64,000 nt of DNA, taken from NCBI RefSeq assembly GCF_001998885.1, contig NZ_CP019609.1, positions 2,282,001 through 2,346,000 on the forward strand, given 5' to 3'. This document shows, piece after piece, positions 29,786-39,066 of the stretch. Both the position numbers and the translations under genes were made by a program. Source of the stretch: Vagococcus penaei. Its GTDB lineage: Bacteria > Bacillota > Bacilli > Lactobacillales > Vagococcaceae. The notes under the pieces were generated by a model. It searched no databases, was not told where the DNA came from, and saw only the letters and a list, made by a program, of their open reading frames with translations. How positions within the stretch are numbered: the first letter of the stretch is position 1; the number at the start of each line of letters is the position of its first letter.

Positions 29786-29835
29786 AAATTCCTCCTTTAT
29801 AGTGTTTATTCTGTTTATCTACCTCTAGTATAACA

Positions 29836-29868
29836 AAAAAGTAGAGAATTATAAAATCTCTACTTTTT
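29836..29868 (-). terminator. Terminator of proC (minus strand)
   Basis: A perfect 12-bp stem (AAAAAGTAGAGA) with a 9-base loop lies 25 bp past the proC stop, with Ts at its 3' end on the minus strand. Confidence 0.85.
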
Positions 29869-29892
29869 ATTTATTAGAAAATTAGTCTTGCT

Positions 29893-30675
29893 TTACGCTT
29901 TCATGATAGTATCTAAAGCGTTAATGACAGCGTAACGAAATCCTTCTTTTTCTAGAGCTGTGATACCTTTAATAGTTGTGCCACCGGGTGATGTTACTTG
30001 ATCTTTTAATTCACCTGGATGTTGTCCAGATTCAAGTAATAAGTTAGCCGAACTGCTAACCATTCGTGCAGCGACTTCATAAGCTAGATTGCGGTCCATC
30101 CCATGCAGTACAGCGCCATCAGCTAAAGCTTCCATAAAAACATCAACAAAGGCAGGACCACAACCAGCTAATGTTCCAAAAATACCAAGTTTTTCTTCAT
30201 CAGTTTTAATCAAAGTTCCAAGGGGTTTAAAGGCTGCTTCAATTAGTTCCATAACAGCTATAGTCAGTTGTTTATTATATGAAATTCCAATTGTTCCTTG
30301 ATGAATTTGTACGGGTGTGTTTGGTATGGCATGTGCCATTGGATAATCTGCTCCTAGAACAACTGCCATTTCATCTAATGAAACACCGGCAGACACAGAG
30401 ACTACTGGAATTTTTTTCTCACTTATAATTGGTGTTAAATCAGTCAGTGTTGGTAGAACAATTGCTGTATTAACAGCAATAAAAATGATATCACAATAAG
30501 TGAATTCTTCTAACGATGACACTAATTGATAATTTAAGTCACGTTGTAGTTTTTCAGCTGTACCACCTGAACCGCCTTTAACGTACACATCTTCCGGTTT
30601 TATATCTGGTGAAGTGAGCCAACCTTTTAACATAGCGCCACCCATATGACCAGCACCTAAAATTCCAATTTTCAT
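29893..30675 (-). CDS. proC: Pyrroline-5-carboxylate reductase
   Basis: ProC makes the last step of proline synthesis, reducing pyrroline-5-carboxylate with NAD(P)H. The 260-aa protein starts with the Rossmann loop MKIGILGAGHMGGAML and has IPVVSVSAGVSLDEM and the PNTPVQIHQGTIGI region. The C-terminal signature is DQVTSPGGTTIKGITALE. An AAAGGGATG site precedes the ATG. No other proline genes are close. Confidence 0.95.
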   Translation of the reverse strand: MKIGILGAGHMGGAMLKGWLTSPDIKPEDVYVKGGSGGTAEKLQRDLNYQLVSSLEEFTYCDIIFIAVNTAIVLPTLTDLTPIISEKKIPVVSVSAGVSLDEMAVVLGADYPMAHAIPNTPVQIHQGTIGISYNKQLTIAVMELIEAAFKPLGTLIKTDEEKLGIFGTLAGCGPAFVDVFMEALADGAVLHGMDRNLAYEVAARMVSSSANLLLESGQHPGELKDQVTSPGGTTIKGITALEKEGFRYAVINALDTIMKA

Positions 30676-30741
30676 TTATTATCATCCCTTTAGTTAGTAA
30701 GTTAACATCTAGCTTTATTATACCATGTTTTATTATCTGAC

Positions 30742-31494
30742 TTAAACTAAGGCAAAATTCTTTTTATAATAATCACGATAGTCAGTTGGACTAATCCCTT
30801 CGATTTTTTTAAACTGACGACTAAAATAAGCAGGATCAGCGTAACCAATATAATCAGAAATATCACATAACGCCCAATCTGTTTCGCGAAGTAATTTTTT
30901 AGCTTGCTCAACTCGGTAATTACTGAGGTAAGTTTTAAATGTCATACCAACTTCCTTTTTAAATAATTGACAAATATAATTTTTATTAAGATGCATATAG
31001 TTAGCTAACTCATCGAGGCTAATTTCTTTTTGGAAATTCTTATGAATGAATTGAATTAGTGGTAGTACGGCATTATGGGCAGTCGAGTTAGTAGATTGTT
31101 TTTGATAATTTAATAGTGAAATATGATTTAAAGAAATAATGGCACGGTGGATACTATTTAAGGTATCGCTTTCATTTAGTGGTTCCACTAGATAGTCGAT
31201 TCCCCCACTACGAATGACTTTTTGAATATTCGGAAAATTCTCGCTAGAATCAATATAAATGGCTCTTAAATTAGGAAATTTATTAGTTAAACTGTCGTGT
31301 AAGATAAAAACGTCATCATTTAAAGATAAATCATATAAAATAATTTCTGGAATTGTACTTTGACAAATGTGAATCGCTTGTTCAGAATTGTCGGCTTGTG
31401 GAAGGATAAAAACATTCACAAAATATTTTTTGAAGAGATAATCCAGTTGAGATTTTAACGTCATATTAGACGAAACAATTAAAATATTACACAT
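30742..31494 (-). CDS. AraC-type regulator with a degenerate receiver domain
   Basis: This resembles YesN-type response regulators: an N-terminal receiver-like domain and a C-terminal AraC DNA-binding domain (two helix-turn-helices in LDELANYMHLNKNYICQLF and DISDYIGYADPAYFSRQFK). In the receiver the usual acidic pair is replaced by Ser8-Ser9. The phospho-acceptor-like Asp55 is kept (ILYDLS), and the conserved Lys before Pro is Glu104 (YLVEPL). No histidine kinase is adjacent. I chose the ATG at 31494 because GGAG lies only 1 bp before the ATG at 31500 but is well spaced for 31494. It is divergent from adhE, its plausible target (inference). Confidence 0.85.
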   Translation of the reverse strand: MCNILIVSSNMTLKSQLDYLFKKYFVNVFILPQADNSEQAIHICQSTIPEIILYDLSLNDDVFILHDSLTNKFPNLRAIYIDSSENFPNIQKVIRSGGIDYLVEPLNESDTLNSIHRAIISLNHISLLNYQKQSTNSTAHNAVLPLIQFIHKNFQKEISLDELANYMHLNKNYICQLFKKEVGMTFKTYLSNYRVEQAKKLLRETDWALCDISDYIGYADPAYFSRQFKKIEGISPTDYRDYYKKNFALV

Positions 31495-31781
31495 ACACAT
31501 TCTCCATTCATTTCATTATTAAATAGTCATAAAATAGATTTTTTTGTACGATAGATGACTTAATTATAACATGTAATGATAAATAATATAATAACTAACT
31601 ATCTTAAATTATTCGAAATAATATTTATTTTTCTAAATTTTGTACAAGAATACCTAAATTATGTCCTACCGTAAATTTGTGAATTTTTGTTAGTATATTG
31701 GTGAAAGGGATGGCCATGAGTAATCTTTTTTCACAAATGTAAGCCCTTTAAAAAACGAAATATATAGGAGGACTTTTTACG
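31495..31781. promoter_or_regulatory. Divergent control region between the AraC-type regulator and adhE
   Basis: This AT-rich 287-bp region carries both promoters. TTTTGTAC occurs twice (near 31542 and 31637), and the second copy leads into an 8-bp palindrome (TTGTACAA). Two inverted Rex-like half-sites lie far apart (TTGTGAA 31677-31683, TTCACAA 31730-31736). None is strong enough to assign a factor. Confidence 0.35.
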
Positions 31782-34376
31782 ATGTCAAATGAAGAAGTGA
31801 CAATTACAGAAGTATTGAATACTGAGGAAATGATTCAGACTCTTGCAACTAACGGTCTAAAAGCGTTAGCAGCTATGGAGTTATTAAATCAAGAACAAGT
31901 CGACCATATTGTGGCAGCAATGGCTTTAGCGGCAATTGATCAACATATGCCTTTAGCTAAATTAGCAGTCGAAGAAACTGGTCGAGGCGTTTATGAAGAT
32001 AAATCTATCAAAAATATGTATGCGTCAGAATCAATTTGGAATAATATTAAAAATGATAAAACAGTCGGTGTTGTCCTAGATGATCCTCAAACAGGTATTA
32101 TCGAAATCGCTGCACCAGTTGGCGTAATTTGTGGTGTAACACCAACAACTAATCCAACGTCAACAGTTATTTTTAAAGCAATAATTGCTATGAAGACTCG
32201 TAATCCTATTATTTTTGCTTTTCATCCTGGGGCTCAAGAGTGTTCGAAAGAATCAGCAAGAGTTGTTCGAGATGCAGCGATTAAAGCGGGCGCACCAGAA
32301 CATTGTATCCAGTGGGTAGAGTATCCGTCAATTGAAGCAACTGGCTTATTGATGAATCATCCGGATGTAGCAGTTGTTTTAGCAACTGGTGGTTCTGGCA
32401 TGGTTAAAGCGGCTTATTCAACTGGTAAACCTGCTATTGGCGTAGGACCTGGTAATACTCCAGCTTATATTGAAAAAACTGCCAAAATCAAACGTGCAGT
32501 GAATGATTTAATTGTATCTAAATCATTTGATAATGGTATGATCTGTGCTTCTGAACAAGGAATTATTGTCGATAAAGAAATTTACGATGATGTGAAAAAA
32601 GAATTTGAAGCTCATCAAGTTTACGTAGTGAAACCAACGGAATTAAAACAATTAGAAGACGCTGTGATGAATGAGACAAAAACAGCTGTTAATCCAAGTA
32701 TTGTTGGTAAACCTGCCAAAGAAATTGCTGAATTAGCTGGCATTTCAGTTCCAGAAGGGACAAAAATTTTAATTGCTGAATTAGAAGGAACAGGCAAAGG
32801 TTATCCATTATCACTAGAAAAATTATCACCAGTTTTAGCAATGGTTAAATCAAATAATACAGAGCATGCATTTGAATTATGTGAAGGAATGTTAGAGACT
32901 GGTTTAGGACATACAGCATGTATTCATACAGAAGATGAGAATTTACAAATTGCCTTTGGAACACGTATGAAAGCATGTCGTATCCTAATTAATTCACCAG
33001 CTTCACAAGGCGGTATTGGTGATATTTATAATGAAATGATTCCATCATTGACATTAGGTTGTGGTTCATATGGTAAAAACTCAGTCTCTAGAAATGTTAC
33101 AGCAGTTAATCTTTTAAACTACAAAACTTTAGCGAAACGGAGAAATAATATGCAATGGTTTAGACTACCTTCACGAATTTTCTTTGAGAAAAACTCAGTT
33201 CAGTACTTACAAATGTTAGAAAATGTTGAACGTGCGTTTATCGTTTGTGACCCTGGTATGGTTAAATTAGGTTATGTCGATATTATTGTGGACCAATTAC
33301 AACGTCGTTCGAATAAAGTTTTAGTTGAAGTCTTTTCAGAAGTTGAGCCAAATCCATCAACGGATACTGTTTACCGTGGAACAAAACAAATTGTTGACTT
33401 TAAACCGGATACAATTATCGCTTTAGGTGGTGGATCAGCAATTGATGCAGCTAAGGGTATGTGGCTATTCTATGAGCACCCAGAAACAGAATTCTTTGGA
33501 GCAAAACAAAAATTCTTAGATATTCGTAAACGTATCTACAAATTCTCTAAACCTGAAAAATCTCGTTTGGTGTGTGTACCAACAACATCTGGAACTGGAG
33601 CAGAAGTGACACCTTTTGCGGTAATTACAGATAGTGAAACACATGTTAAATACCCATTAGCAGATTATGCTTTGACACCGGATGTGGCGATCATTGATGC
33701 ACAATTTGTTCAATCAGTACCTAAATCAATTACTGCAGATACAGGTATGGACGTATTAACACATGCCTTGGAATCGTATGTATCTGTAATGGCATCTGAC
33801 TATACACGTGGTCTAAGCTTACAAGCTATTACTTTAGTCTTTGAAAACTTAGAAAATTCTGTTAATCATGCTGATTTCAATTCAAGAGAAAAAATGCATA
33901 ACGCATCAGCATTAGCTGGTATGGCATTTGCGAATGCTTTCTTAGGAATTTGCCACTCAGTTGCTCATAAAATTGGTGGAGAATACAATATTCCACATGG
34001 ACGTACAAATGCTATTTTATTACCACATATTATTCGTTACAATGCGAAAGATCCACAAAAACACGCAATGTTCCCTAAATATGAATACTTTAGAGCGCAT
34101 GAAGATTACGCTGAAGTGGCACGTCACATTGGTTTAGAAGGTGACACAACAGAAGAATTAGTAGAAGCGTTAGTGGAAAGAATTATTGCTTTAGGTAAGA
34201 GTGTTGGAATTGACATGAGCTTACGCGCTCAAGGCGTGACAGAAGAAGTATTAGAAAGTACAGTTGATCGCATGGCAGAATTAGCTTATGAAGATCAATG
34301 TACAACAGCAAATCCAAAAGAGCCATTAATTAGTGAGCTGAAACAAATCATTATTGATGCATACGAAGGTGTTTAA
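31782..34376 (+). CDS. adhE: Bifunctional acetaldehyde-CoA/alcohol dehydrogenase
   Basis: AdhE converts acetyl-CoA to ethanol in two NADH-dependent steps and assembles into spirosomes. The 864-aa protein has an N-terminal CoA-acylating aldehyde dehydrogenase domain (cofactor loop GVTPTTNPTSTVIFK, catalytic Cys in NGMICASEQ). A linker leads to an iron alcohol dehydrogenase domain from about residue 455 (GGGSAIDAAKGMW, GTGAEVTPFAVITD, and metal His residues in HSVAHKIGGEYNIPHGRTN). AGGAGG precedes the ATG. It is the main redox sink for fermentative growth. Confidence 0.97.
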   Translation: MSNEEVTITEVLNTEEMIQTLATNGLKALAAMELLNQEQVDHIVAAMALAAIDQHMPLAKLAVEETGRGVYEDKSIKNMYASESIWNNIKNDKTVGVVLDDPQTGIIEIAAPVGVICGVTPTTNPTSTVIFKAIIAMKTRNPIIFAFHPGAQECSKESARVVRDAAIKAGAPEHCIQWVEYPSIEATGLLMNHPDVAVVLATGGSGMVKAAYSTGKPAIGVGPGNTPAYIEKTAKIKRAVNDLIVSKSFDNGMICASEQGIIVDKEIYDDVKKEFEAHQVYVVKPTELKQLEDAVMNETKTAVNPSIVGKPAKEIAELAGISVPEGTKILIAELEGTGKGYPLSLEKLSPVLAMVKSNNTEHAFELCEGMLETGLGHTACIHTEDENLQIAFGTRMKACRILINSPASQGGIGDIYNEMIPSLTLGCGSYGKNSVSRNVTAVNLLNYKTLAKRRNNMQWFRLPSRIFFEKNSVQYLQMLENVERAFIVCDPGMVKLGYVDIIVDQLQRRSNKVLVEVFSEVEPNPSTDTVYRGTKQIVDFKPDTIIALGGGSAIDAAKGMWLFYEHPETEFFGAKQKFLDIRKRIYKFSKPEKSRLVCVPTTSGTGAEVTPFAVITDSETHVKYPLADYALTPDVAIIDAQFVQSVPKSITADTGMDVLTHALESYVSVMASDYTRGLSLQAITLVFENLENSVNHADFNSREKMHNASALAGMAFANAFLGICHSVAHKIGGEYNIPHGRTNAILLPHIIRYNAKDPQKHAMFPKYEYFRAHEDYAEVARHIGLEGDTTEELVEALVERIIALGKSVGIDMSLRAQGVTEEVLESTVDRMAELAYEDQCTTANPKEPLISELKQIIIDAYEGV

Positions 34377-34416
34377 ATCATTATTGATTGTTAGATAATG
34401 ACTGAATGCTATAGTC

Positions 34417-34458
34417 AAAACGGCACCTGTCTGTTAACAGACAGGTGTCGTTTTCTAT
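34417..34458 (+). terminator. Intrinsic terminator after adhE
   Basis: A perfect 19-bp inverted repeat with almost no loop (AAAACGGCACCTGTCTGTT) and a short T4 tail. Confidence 0.88.
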
Positions 34459-34539
34459 TATTTAGGTAAAATTAAAGAAATATTGGTTGAGCTCTTGCAA
34501 AATGTTGTGAAAAGTGCTTAAATTAATGTTATAGAAAAT

Positions 34540-34783
34540 AATTAAAATTTTTGAGAAAGACATGATTAATAGATCACTGTTTTAAAGGGAGAGAAACCTA
34601 GGCTGAAAGTTTCTTAAATAAGGACTATTAATTACCACTTTTGAAAGTTTGATTGAAATCAAACCGGTCGTCCCGTTAACACGTCAAAGAGAGATTAGTC
34701 TATTTGTGTTAGTCTCAAAAATTAGGTGGAACCACGATAAATTGTCGTCCTAGTAGGTCATTTGGCTTGCTAGGGCTTTTTTT
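34540..34783 (+). promoter_or_regulatory. T-box leader of thrS
   Basis: The conserved T-box sequence AGGTGGAACCACG lies at 34724-34736 and is followed by a terminator stem (GTCCTAG 34747-34753, CTAGGGC 34770-34776) and T7. Upstream, the Stem I blocks are visible (AGGGAGAGAAACC, AGGCTGAAAG). A specifier ACC followed by A lies at 34634-34636; ACC codes Thr, matching the downstream gene. Uncharged tRNA-Thr should stabilise the antiterminator. Confidence 0.93.
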
Positions 34784-34794
34784 ATTATCTATTT

Positions 34795-34812
34795 TTATTA
34801 TTATTATTATTA
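34795..34812 (+). repeat. (TTA)6 trinucleotide repeat in the thrS leader
   Basis: Six tandem TTA units lie between the T-box terminator and the AGGAGG (34819-34824) of thrS. They are outside the conserved RNA. Confidence 0.85.
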
Positions 34813-34831
34813 TTTATTAGGAGGAAATATA

Positions 34832-36781
34832 ATGTCAGAAATTAAAATTACCTTTCCAGATGGTGCCGTTAAAGAATTTGCAGTTGAGTCAACTACACAG
34901 GATATTGCTAAGAGTATTAGTAATAGTTTAGCGAAAAAAGCTTTAGCTGGAAAATTAAATGGTGAATTAATTGATTTAGATCGTCCAATTACAATAGACG
35001 GTAGTTTAGAAATTATTACACCTGATCATGAAGACGCTCTAGGTATTTTACGTCATTCAACTGCTCATTTAATGGCTAATGCACTACGTCGCTTGTATCC
35101 ATCGATTCATTTTGGTGTTGGACCAGCAATCGAAAATGGTTTTTATTACGATACAGATAATGGTGAAGCGCCAATATCTGAAGAAGACTTACCAAGAATT
35201 GAAGAAGAAATGATGAAGATTGTTAAAGAAAACAACCCAATCGTTCGTCGTGAAGTATCGAAGGAAGAGGCCTTAGATTTATTTAAGGATGATCCATATA
35301 AAGTAGAATTAATTACAGAATTACCAGCAGATGAAGTCATCACAGTTTATGATCAAGGTGATTTTGTTGATTTATGTCGTGGCGTTCACGTACCGTCAAC
35401 AGGACGAATTCAAGTCTTTAAATTATTATCAGTAGCAGGTGCTTACTGGCGCGGTAACTCTGATAATCACATGATGCAACGAGTTTATGGAACAGCCTTT
35501 TTCGATAAAAAAGACTTAAAAGCGTACCTAAAAATGCGTGAAGAAGCTAAAGAGCGCGATCACCGTAAATTAGGAAAAGAATTAGATTTATTTATGATTA
35601 GTCCAGAAGTTGGTTCTGGTTTACCATTTTGGTTACCAAAAGGTGCAACAATTCGTCGTATTATTGAACGCTATATTACTGACAAAGAAATTAGTTTAGG
35701 TTACTTGCACGTTTATACACCAATTATGGCTGATGTAGAATTGTATAAAAAATCTGGACACTGGGATCATTACCATGAAGATATGTTCCCACCAATGGAT
35801 ATGGGCGATGGCGAGATGTTAGTGTTACGACCAATGAACTGTCCACATCATATGATGGTTTATAAAAATGATATTCATAGCTATCGCGAATTACCAATAA
35901 GAATTGCTGAACTTGGTATGATGCATCGTTATGAAAAGAGTGGGGCTTTATCTGGTTTACAACGTGTTCGTGAAATGACGTTAAATGATGGACATACATT
36001 TGTGCGTCCAGACCAAATTAAGGATGAGTTTAAACGTACACTTGAGTTGATGGTAGCCGTTTATCGTGACTTTAATATTACAGATTACCGTTTCCGTTTA
36101 AGCTATCGTGACCCAAATAACACAGATAAATATTTTGATGATGATGCAATGTGGGAAAAAGCACAGATTATGCTTAAGGCAGCAATGGATGAGCTAGAAT
36201 TGGATTACTTTGAAGCAGAGGGAGAAGCCGCATTCTATGGTCCAAAACTTGACGTTCAAGTGAAAACAGCGATGGGCATGGAAGAAACGTTATCAACGAT
36301 TCAATTAGACTTCTTGTTACCAGAACGATTTGATTTAACTTATGTTGGTGAAGATGGTGAAAATACCCATCGTCCAGTGGTTATTCACCGAGGAATTGTC
36401 TCAACAATGGAACGTTTTGTTGCGTACTTAACCGAGGTACACAAAGGAGCTTTCCCAACATGGTTATCACCTGTTCAAGGGACAATTATTCCAGTTAATT
36501 TAGACTTACATAGTGATTATGCCTTTGAATTAAAGAAAAAATTAGATGCTAAAGGATTGCGTTTTGATGTTGATGTGCGTAATGAAAAAATGGGTTATAA
36601 AATCCGTGAATCACAAACACAAAAAATTCCTTATCAAGTAGTAGTTGGAGATAAAGAAATGGAAAGTGGAGATGTCAACGTCCGTCGTTACGGTAGTAAA
36701 GATATGCAAACAATGGGTATTGATATGTTTGTTGAATCTGTTGTTGCTGAAGTAGAAAATTATAGTCGTCACGCAGATTAA
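34832..36781 (+). CDS. thrS: Threonine--tRNA ligase
   Basis: This class II synthetase charges tRNA-Thr. The 649-aa protein has an N-terminal TGS domain (residues 1-60) and the editing domain with [16 protein letters not shown]. The catalytic core has motif 2 ([20 protein letters not shown], residues of the Zn site include NCPHHMM) and motif 3 [13 protein letters not shown]-terminal anticodon-binding domain ends the protein. AGGAGG precedes the ATG. It is controlled by the T-box directly upstream. Confidence 0.97.
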   Translation: MSEIKITFPDGAVKEFAVESTTQDIAKSISNSLAKKALAGKLNGELIDLDRPITIDGSLEIITPDHEDALGILRHSTAHLMANALRRLYPSIHFGVGPAIENGFYYDTDNGEAPISEEDLPRIEEEMMKIVKENNPIVRREVSKEEALDLFKDDPYKVELITELPADEVITVYDQGDFVDLCRGVHVPSTGRIQVFKLLSVAGAYWRGNSDNHMMQRVYGTAFFDKKDLKAYLKMREEAKERDHRKLGKELDLFMISPEVGSGLPFWLPKGATIRRIIERYITDKEISLGYLHVYTPIMADVELYKKSGHWDHYHEDMFPPMDMGDGEMLVLRPMNCPHHMMVYKNDIHSYRELPIRIAELGMMHRYEKSGALSGLQRVREMTLNDGHTFVRPDQIKDEFKRTLELMVAVYRDFNITDYRFRLSYRDPNNTDKYFDDDAMWEKAQIMLKAAMDELELDYFEAEGEAAFYGPKLDVQVKTAMGMEETLSTIQLDFLLPERFDLTYVGEDGENTHRPVVIHRGIVSTMERFVAYLTEVHKGAFPTWLSPVQGTIIPVNLDLHSDYAFELKKKLDAKGLRFDVDVRNEKMGYKIRESQTQKIPYQVVVGDKEMESGDVNVRRYGSKDMQTMGIDMFVESVVAEVENYSRHAD

Positions 36782-36793
36782 TCGATTATAAGC

Positions 36794-36842
36794 AAAAGAA
36801 GTAGCTACTGGCTAGTATAGCAGTAGCTACTTCTTTTATTTT
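36794..36842 (+). terminator. Intrinsic terminator after thrS
   Basis: A perfect 17-bp stem (AAAAGAAGTAGCTACTG) with a 10-base loop, then TTTTATTTTTT. Confidence 0.93.
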
Positions 36843-36917
36843 TTAAGTAATCAAAGCGAATTTTTTAGAGAATATGTGTTATGATACTAACAAAAGAAAT
36901 GAGAGCGAGTGAAAAAT

Positions 36918-38060
36918 ATGGGAGCTGTTTATTTAGATCATGCGGCGACTACCCCGATGCGTCAAGAAGTCATTGGTGAGATGTTACGTATTATGACATC
37001 TGTTTATGGAAATCCATCAAGTATTCATCAATTTGGTCGTCAAGCAGAATTTGAATTAGTGTTAGCACGTGATACGGTAGCTGCAGCCATTAATGCAAAG
37101 CCCGATGAAATTATTTTTAATAGTGGTGGAACAGAAGGCGATAATACGGTTTTAATCCAAACTGCAATGGCACAAAAAGCTAAAGGGAAACATATTATTA
37201 CGACAAATGTTGAGCATAGTGCTGTTAGTCAATCCATGCTTTATTTGGAAGAATCAGGTTTTGATGTGACATATTTACAGGTGGATAATACTGGTAAAAT
37301 TACAGTAGAACAAGTTGCTGAAGCGCTTAGAGATGATACTATTCTTGTTAGTGTGATGTATGGAAATAATGAGATTGGTACATTAAATCCGATTAAGGAA
37401 ATTGGGGCGTTACTGGTTGATCATCAAGCGTTTTTCCATACGGATGCTGTTCAAGCTTTTGGGACACAAGATATTGACGTTAAGAAGCTTCAAGTAGATT
37501 ATCTTAGTGTATCTGGACATAAAATAAATGGTCCAAAGGGTATTGGATTTATCTACATTAAACAGGGTGCCATTGTCCCTGTTATGCTGTACGGTGGGGA
37601 CCAAGAAGAAAAGAAACGTGCCGGAACTGAAAATGTTGCAGGAATTGTCGGTATGGCTAAAGCCGTCTCTTTAATCACCCCAACTGTACGTCAAGATAAA
37701 AATGAGTTATACCAATTATTTAAGACAATCATCATCAATCAATTGACCGCAGCAAATATTGAATTTGAATTAAATGGCGACTTAACGAACACCTTACCAC
37801 ATATTATAAATATTTGGTTAAAGGGTATCTCAAATAATATTGTATTGTCTAACTTGGATTTAAGAGGGTTTGCTATTTCTACTGGTTCTGCATGTACAGC
37901 GGGAACTGTAAAGCCGTCGCAGGTTATTACGAATCTTCGTCCAACACAACCGGAAGCAGCGGCAGAATCAATCCGCATTAGTTTTGGTTATGGAAATACA
38001 GTAGAAGAAGTCACAGCATTTACTCAAGCTTTGATTGAGATTAGTCAAAAAATGCGTTAA
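36918..38060 (+). CDS. Cysteine desulfurase (NifS/IscS-like)
   Basis: This PLP enzyme takes sulfur from cysteine as a protein persulfide for tRNA thiolation or Fe-S assembly. The 380-aa protein starts VYLDHAATTPM and has NSGGTEGDN (PLP phosphate site), the PLP Lys in SVSGHKINGPKG, and the catalytic Cys in STGSACTAG. The ATG at 36918 gives the family start; an in-frame GTG lies at 36909. In lactobacilli this type of gene sits with DUF1831 and mnmA. DUF1831 follows here and mnmA is at 17 kb, so donation to MnmA is likely (inference). Confidence 0.92.
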   Translation: MGAVYLDHAATTPMRQEVIGEMLRIMTSVYGNPSSIHQFGRQAEFELVLARDTVAAAINAKPDEIIFNSGGTEGDNTVLIQTAMAQKAKGKHIITTNVEHSAVSQSMLYLEESGFDVTYLQVDNTGKITVEQVAEALRDDTILVSVMYGNNEIGTLNPIKEIGALLVDHQAFFHTDAVQAFGTQDIDVKKLQVDYLSVSGHKINGPKGIGFIYIKQGAIVPVMLYGGDQEEKKRAGTENVAGIVGMAKAVSLITPTVRQDKNELYQLFKTIIINQLTAANIEFELNGDLTNTLPHIINIWLKGISNNIVLSNLDLRGFAISTGSACTAGTVKPSQVITNLRPTQPEAAAESIRISFGYGNTVEEVTAFTQALIEISQKMR

Positions 38061-38133
38061 AGGCAAGAAAAGATAGCATTTTCTTTTTTGATTGCCTATA
38101 ATAGAAGTGACAATAGTTTGAGGAGGAATTTAG

Positions 38134-38475
38134 ATGTCTTTTTTTGATAAAGCAACAATAGAAGGATCACAAGAATATTATAAAATTTCTACAACTGCTA
38201 GACCATATAGTTTTAAAGATTACGGTTTTAAAGAAACAAAAGCGGGTAATTTTCAGTTAGTTAGAGCGTTGGATTTAAACCCACGCAATACCCAAAGTCC
38301 AAAACTAAAAATTACCATTGCTAAAGATTTAAAAACGCTAAAAATGTCTTTGACTACTGCTAATGGTCTTAAAGCACTCAATATATTTAAAGGTGCCAAT
38401 CAAGAAGAAAAACAAAAACAATTTGCCTATATTATGGCTGATTTAATTGAACATGGGTGTTTAGAGAAAGCTTAG
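38134..38475 (+). CDS. DUF1831 family protein
   Basis: This is a small soluble protein of the DUF1831 family, conserved in Lactobacillales next to cysteine desulfurase genes. The 113-aa sequence has SFKDYGFKETKAGNFQ near residue 25 and an acidic C-terminal helix. AGGAGG precedes the ATG. TATAAT at 38097 gives it a possible promoter of its own. The function is unknown; a role in sulfur delivery is inferred from the neighbour. Confidence 0.85.
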   Translation: MSFFDKATIEGSQEYYKISTTARPYSFKDYGFKETKAGNFQLVRALDLNPRNTQSPKLKITIAKDLKTLKMSLTTANGLKALNIFKGANQEEKQKQFAYIMADLIEHGCLEKA

Positions 38476-38489
38476 AGATAAGCTTTTTT
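38467..38489 (+). terminator. Terminator overlapping the DUF1831 stop codon
   Basis: AAAGCTTA and TAAGCTTT form a stem with the stop codon inside the hairpin, then TTTTCTTTTT. Confidence 0.75.
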
Positions 38490-38568
38490 CTTTTTAGTTT
38501 TTAAAGTTGACAATATTCTAGTAAATAAGGTAATATTTGCTAAATCACTTATAAAAGGGGATAACAAT

Positions 38569-38988
38569 TTGTTACATAACTTTCAGCTTATTTTAACCCG
38601 AATCATGGACGTCTTTTTGGGTTTGCTTGCGCTATTAATCATTGTTTACATGGCATATGACTTATGGGTTTTAGGCCGCATTATTTTATTACCGGCAGAA
38701 CGTGGGAGTATTGAGGTCATTTCAGAACATATTTTAGCATTTTTCATGCTATTTGAGTTTATTATTATGATTATCAAATATATTGAAGATTCACACCATA
38801 TTCCAACTAATTACTTAATTTTAATTAGCATGACGGCTATTTTACGTCAGCTACTAGTGGTTCACAATAATGGGGTTCAAACGTTATTATTAACAGCCAG
38901 TATTTTATTGCTAACCGGTGTACTGTATTTATTAAAGATAACGCAATTAAAAAGCGAAGCAAAACTAAAAGAAAAAAACTCACACTAA
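38569..38988 (+). CDS. PsiE-like membrane protein
   Basis: This 139-aa protein has four hydrophobic segments and the conserved EHILAFFMLFEFIIMIIKYI stretch of the phosphate-starvation-inducible PsiE family. The start is TTG at 38569, preceded by AAAGGGG with correct spacing; no nearby ATG fits. The polar C-terminus is Lys/Glu-rich. The molecular role of the family is not established. Confidence 0.8.
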   Translation: MLHNFQLILTRIMDVFLGLLALLIIVYMAYDLWVLGRIILLPAERGSIEVISEHILAFFMLFEFIIMIIKYIEDSHHIPTNYLILISMTAILRQLLVVHNNGVQTLLLTASILLLTGVLYLLKITQLKSEAKLKEKNSH

Positions 38989-38999
38989 ACTTTTTGAAG

Positions 39000-39045
39000 T
39001 CTAGATAGTTGTCTGTCAAAGTCTAAGTCAACTATCTAGATTTTT
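39000..39045 (+). terminator. Intrinsic terminator between the PsiE-like gene and ftsW
   Basis: A perfect 12-bp inverted repeat (TCTAGATAGTTG) with a 17-base loop and TTTTT lies between converging genes. Confidence 0.82.
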
Positions 39046-39066
39046 CACAAAAAGTAGTGTGGGTTT

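Noticed and set aside
31677-31736. Possible Rex operator upstream of adhE
   Set aside because: The half-sites TTGTGAA and TTCACAA are 46 bp apart instead of forming one compact palindrome; the local partner TTTGTTA is a poor match.
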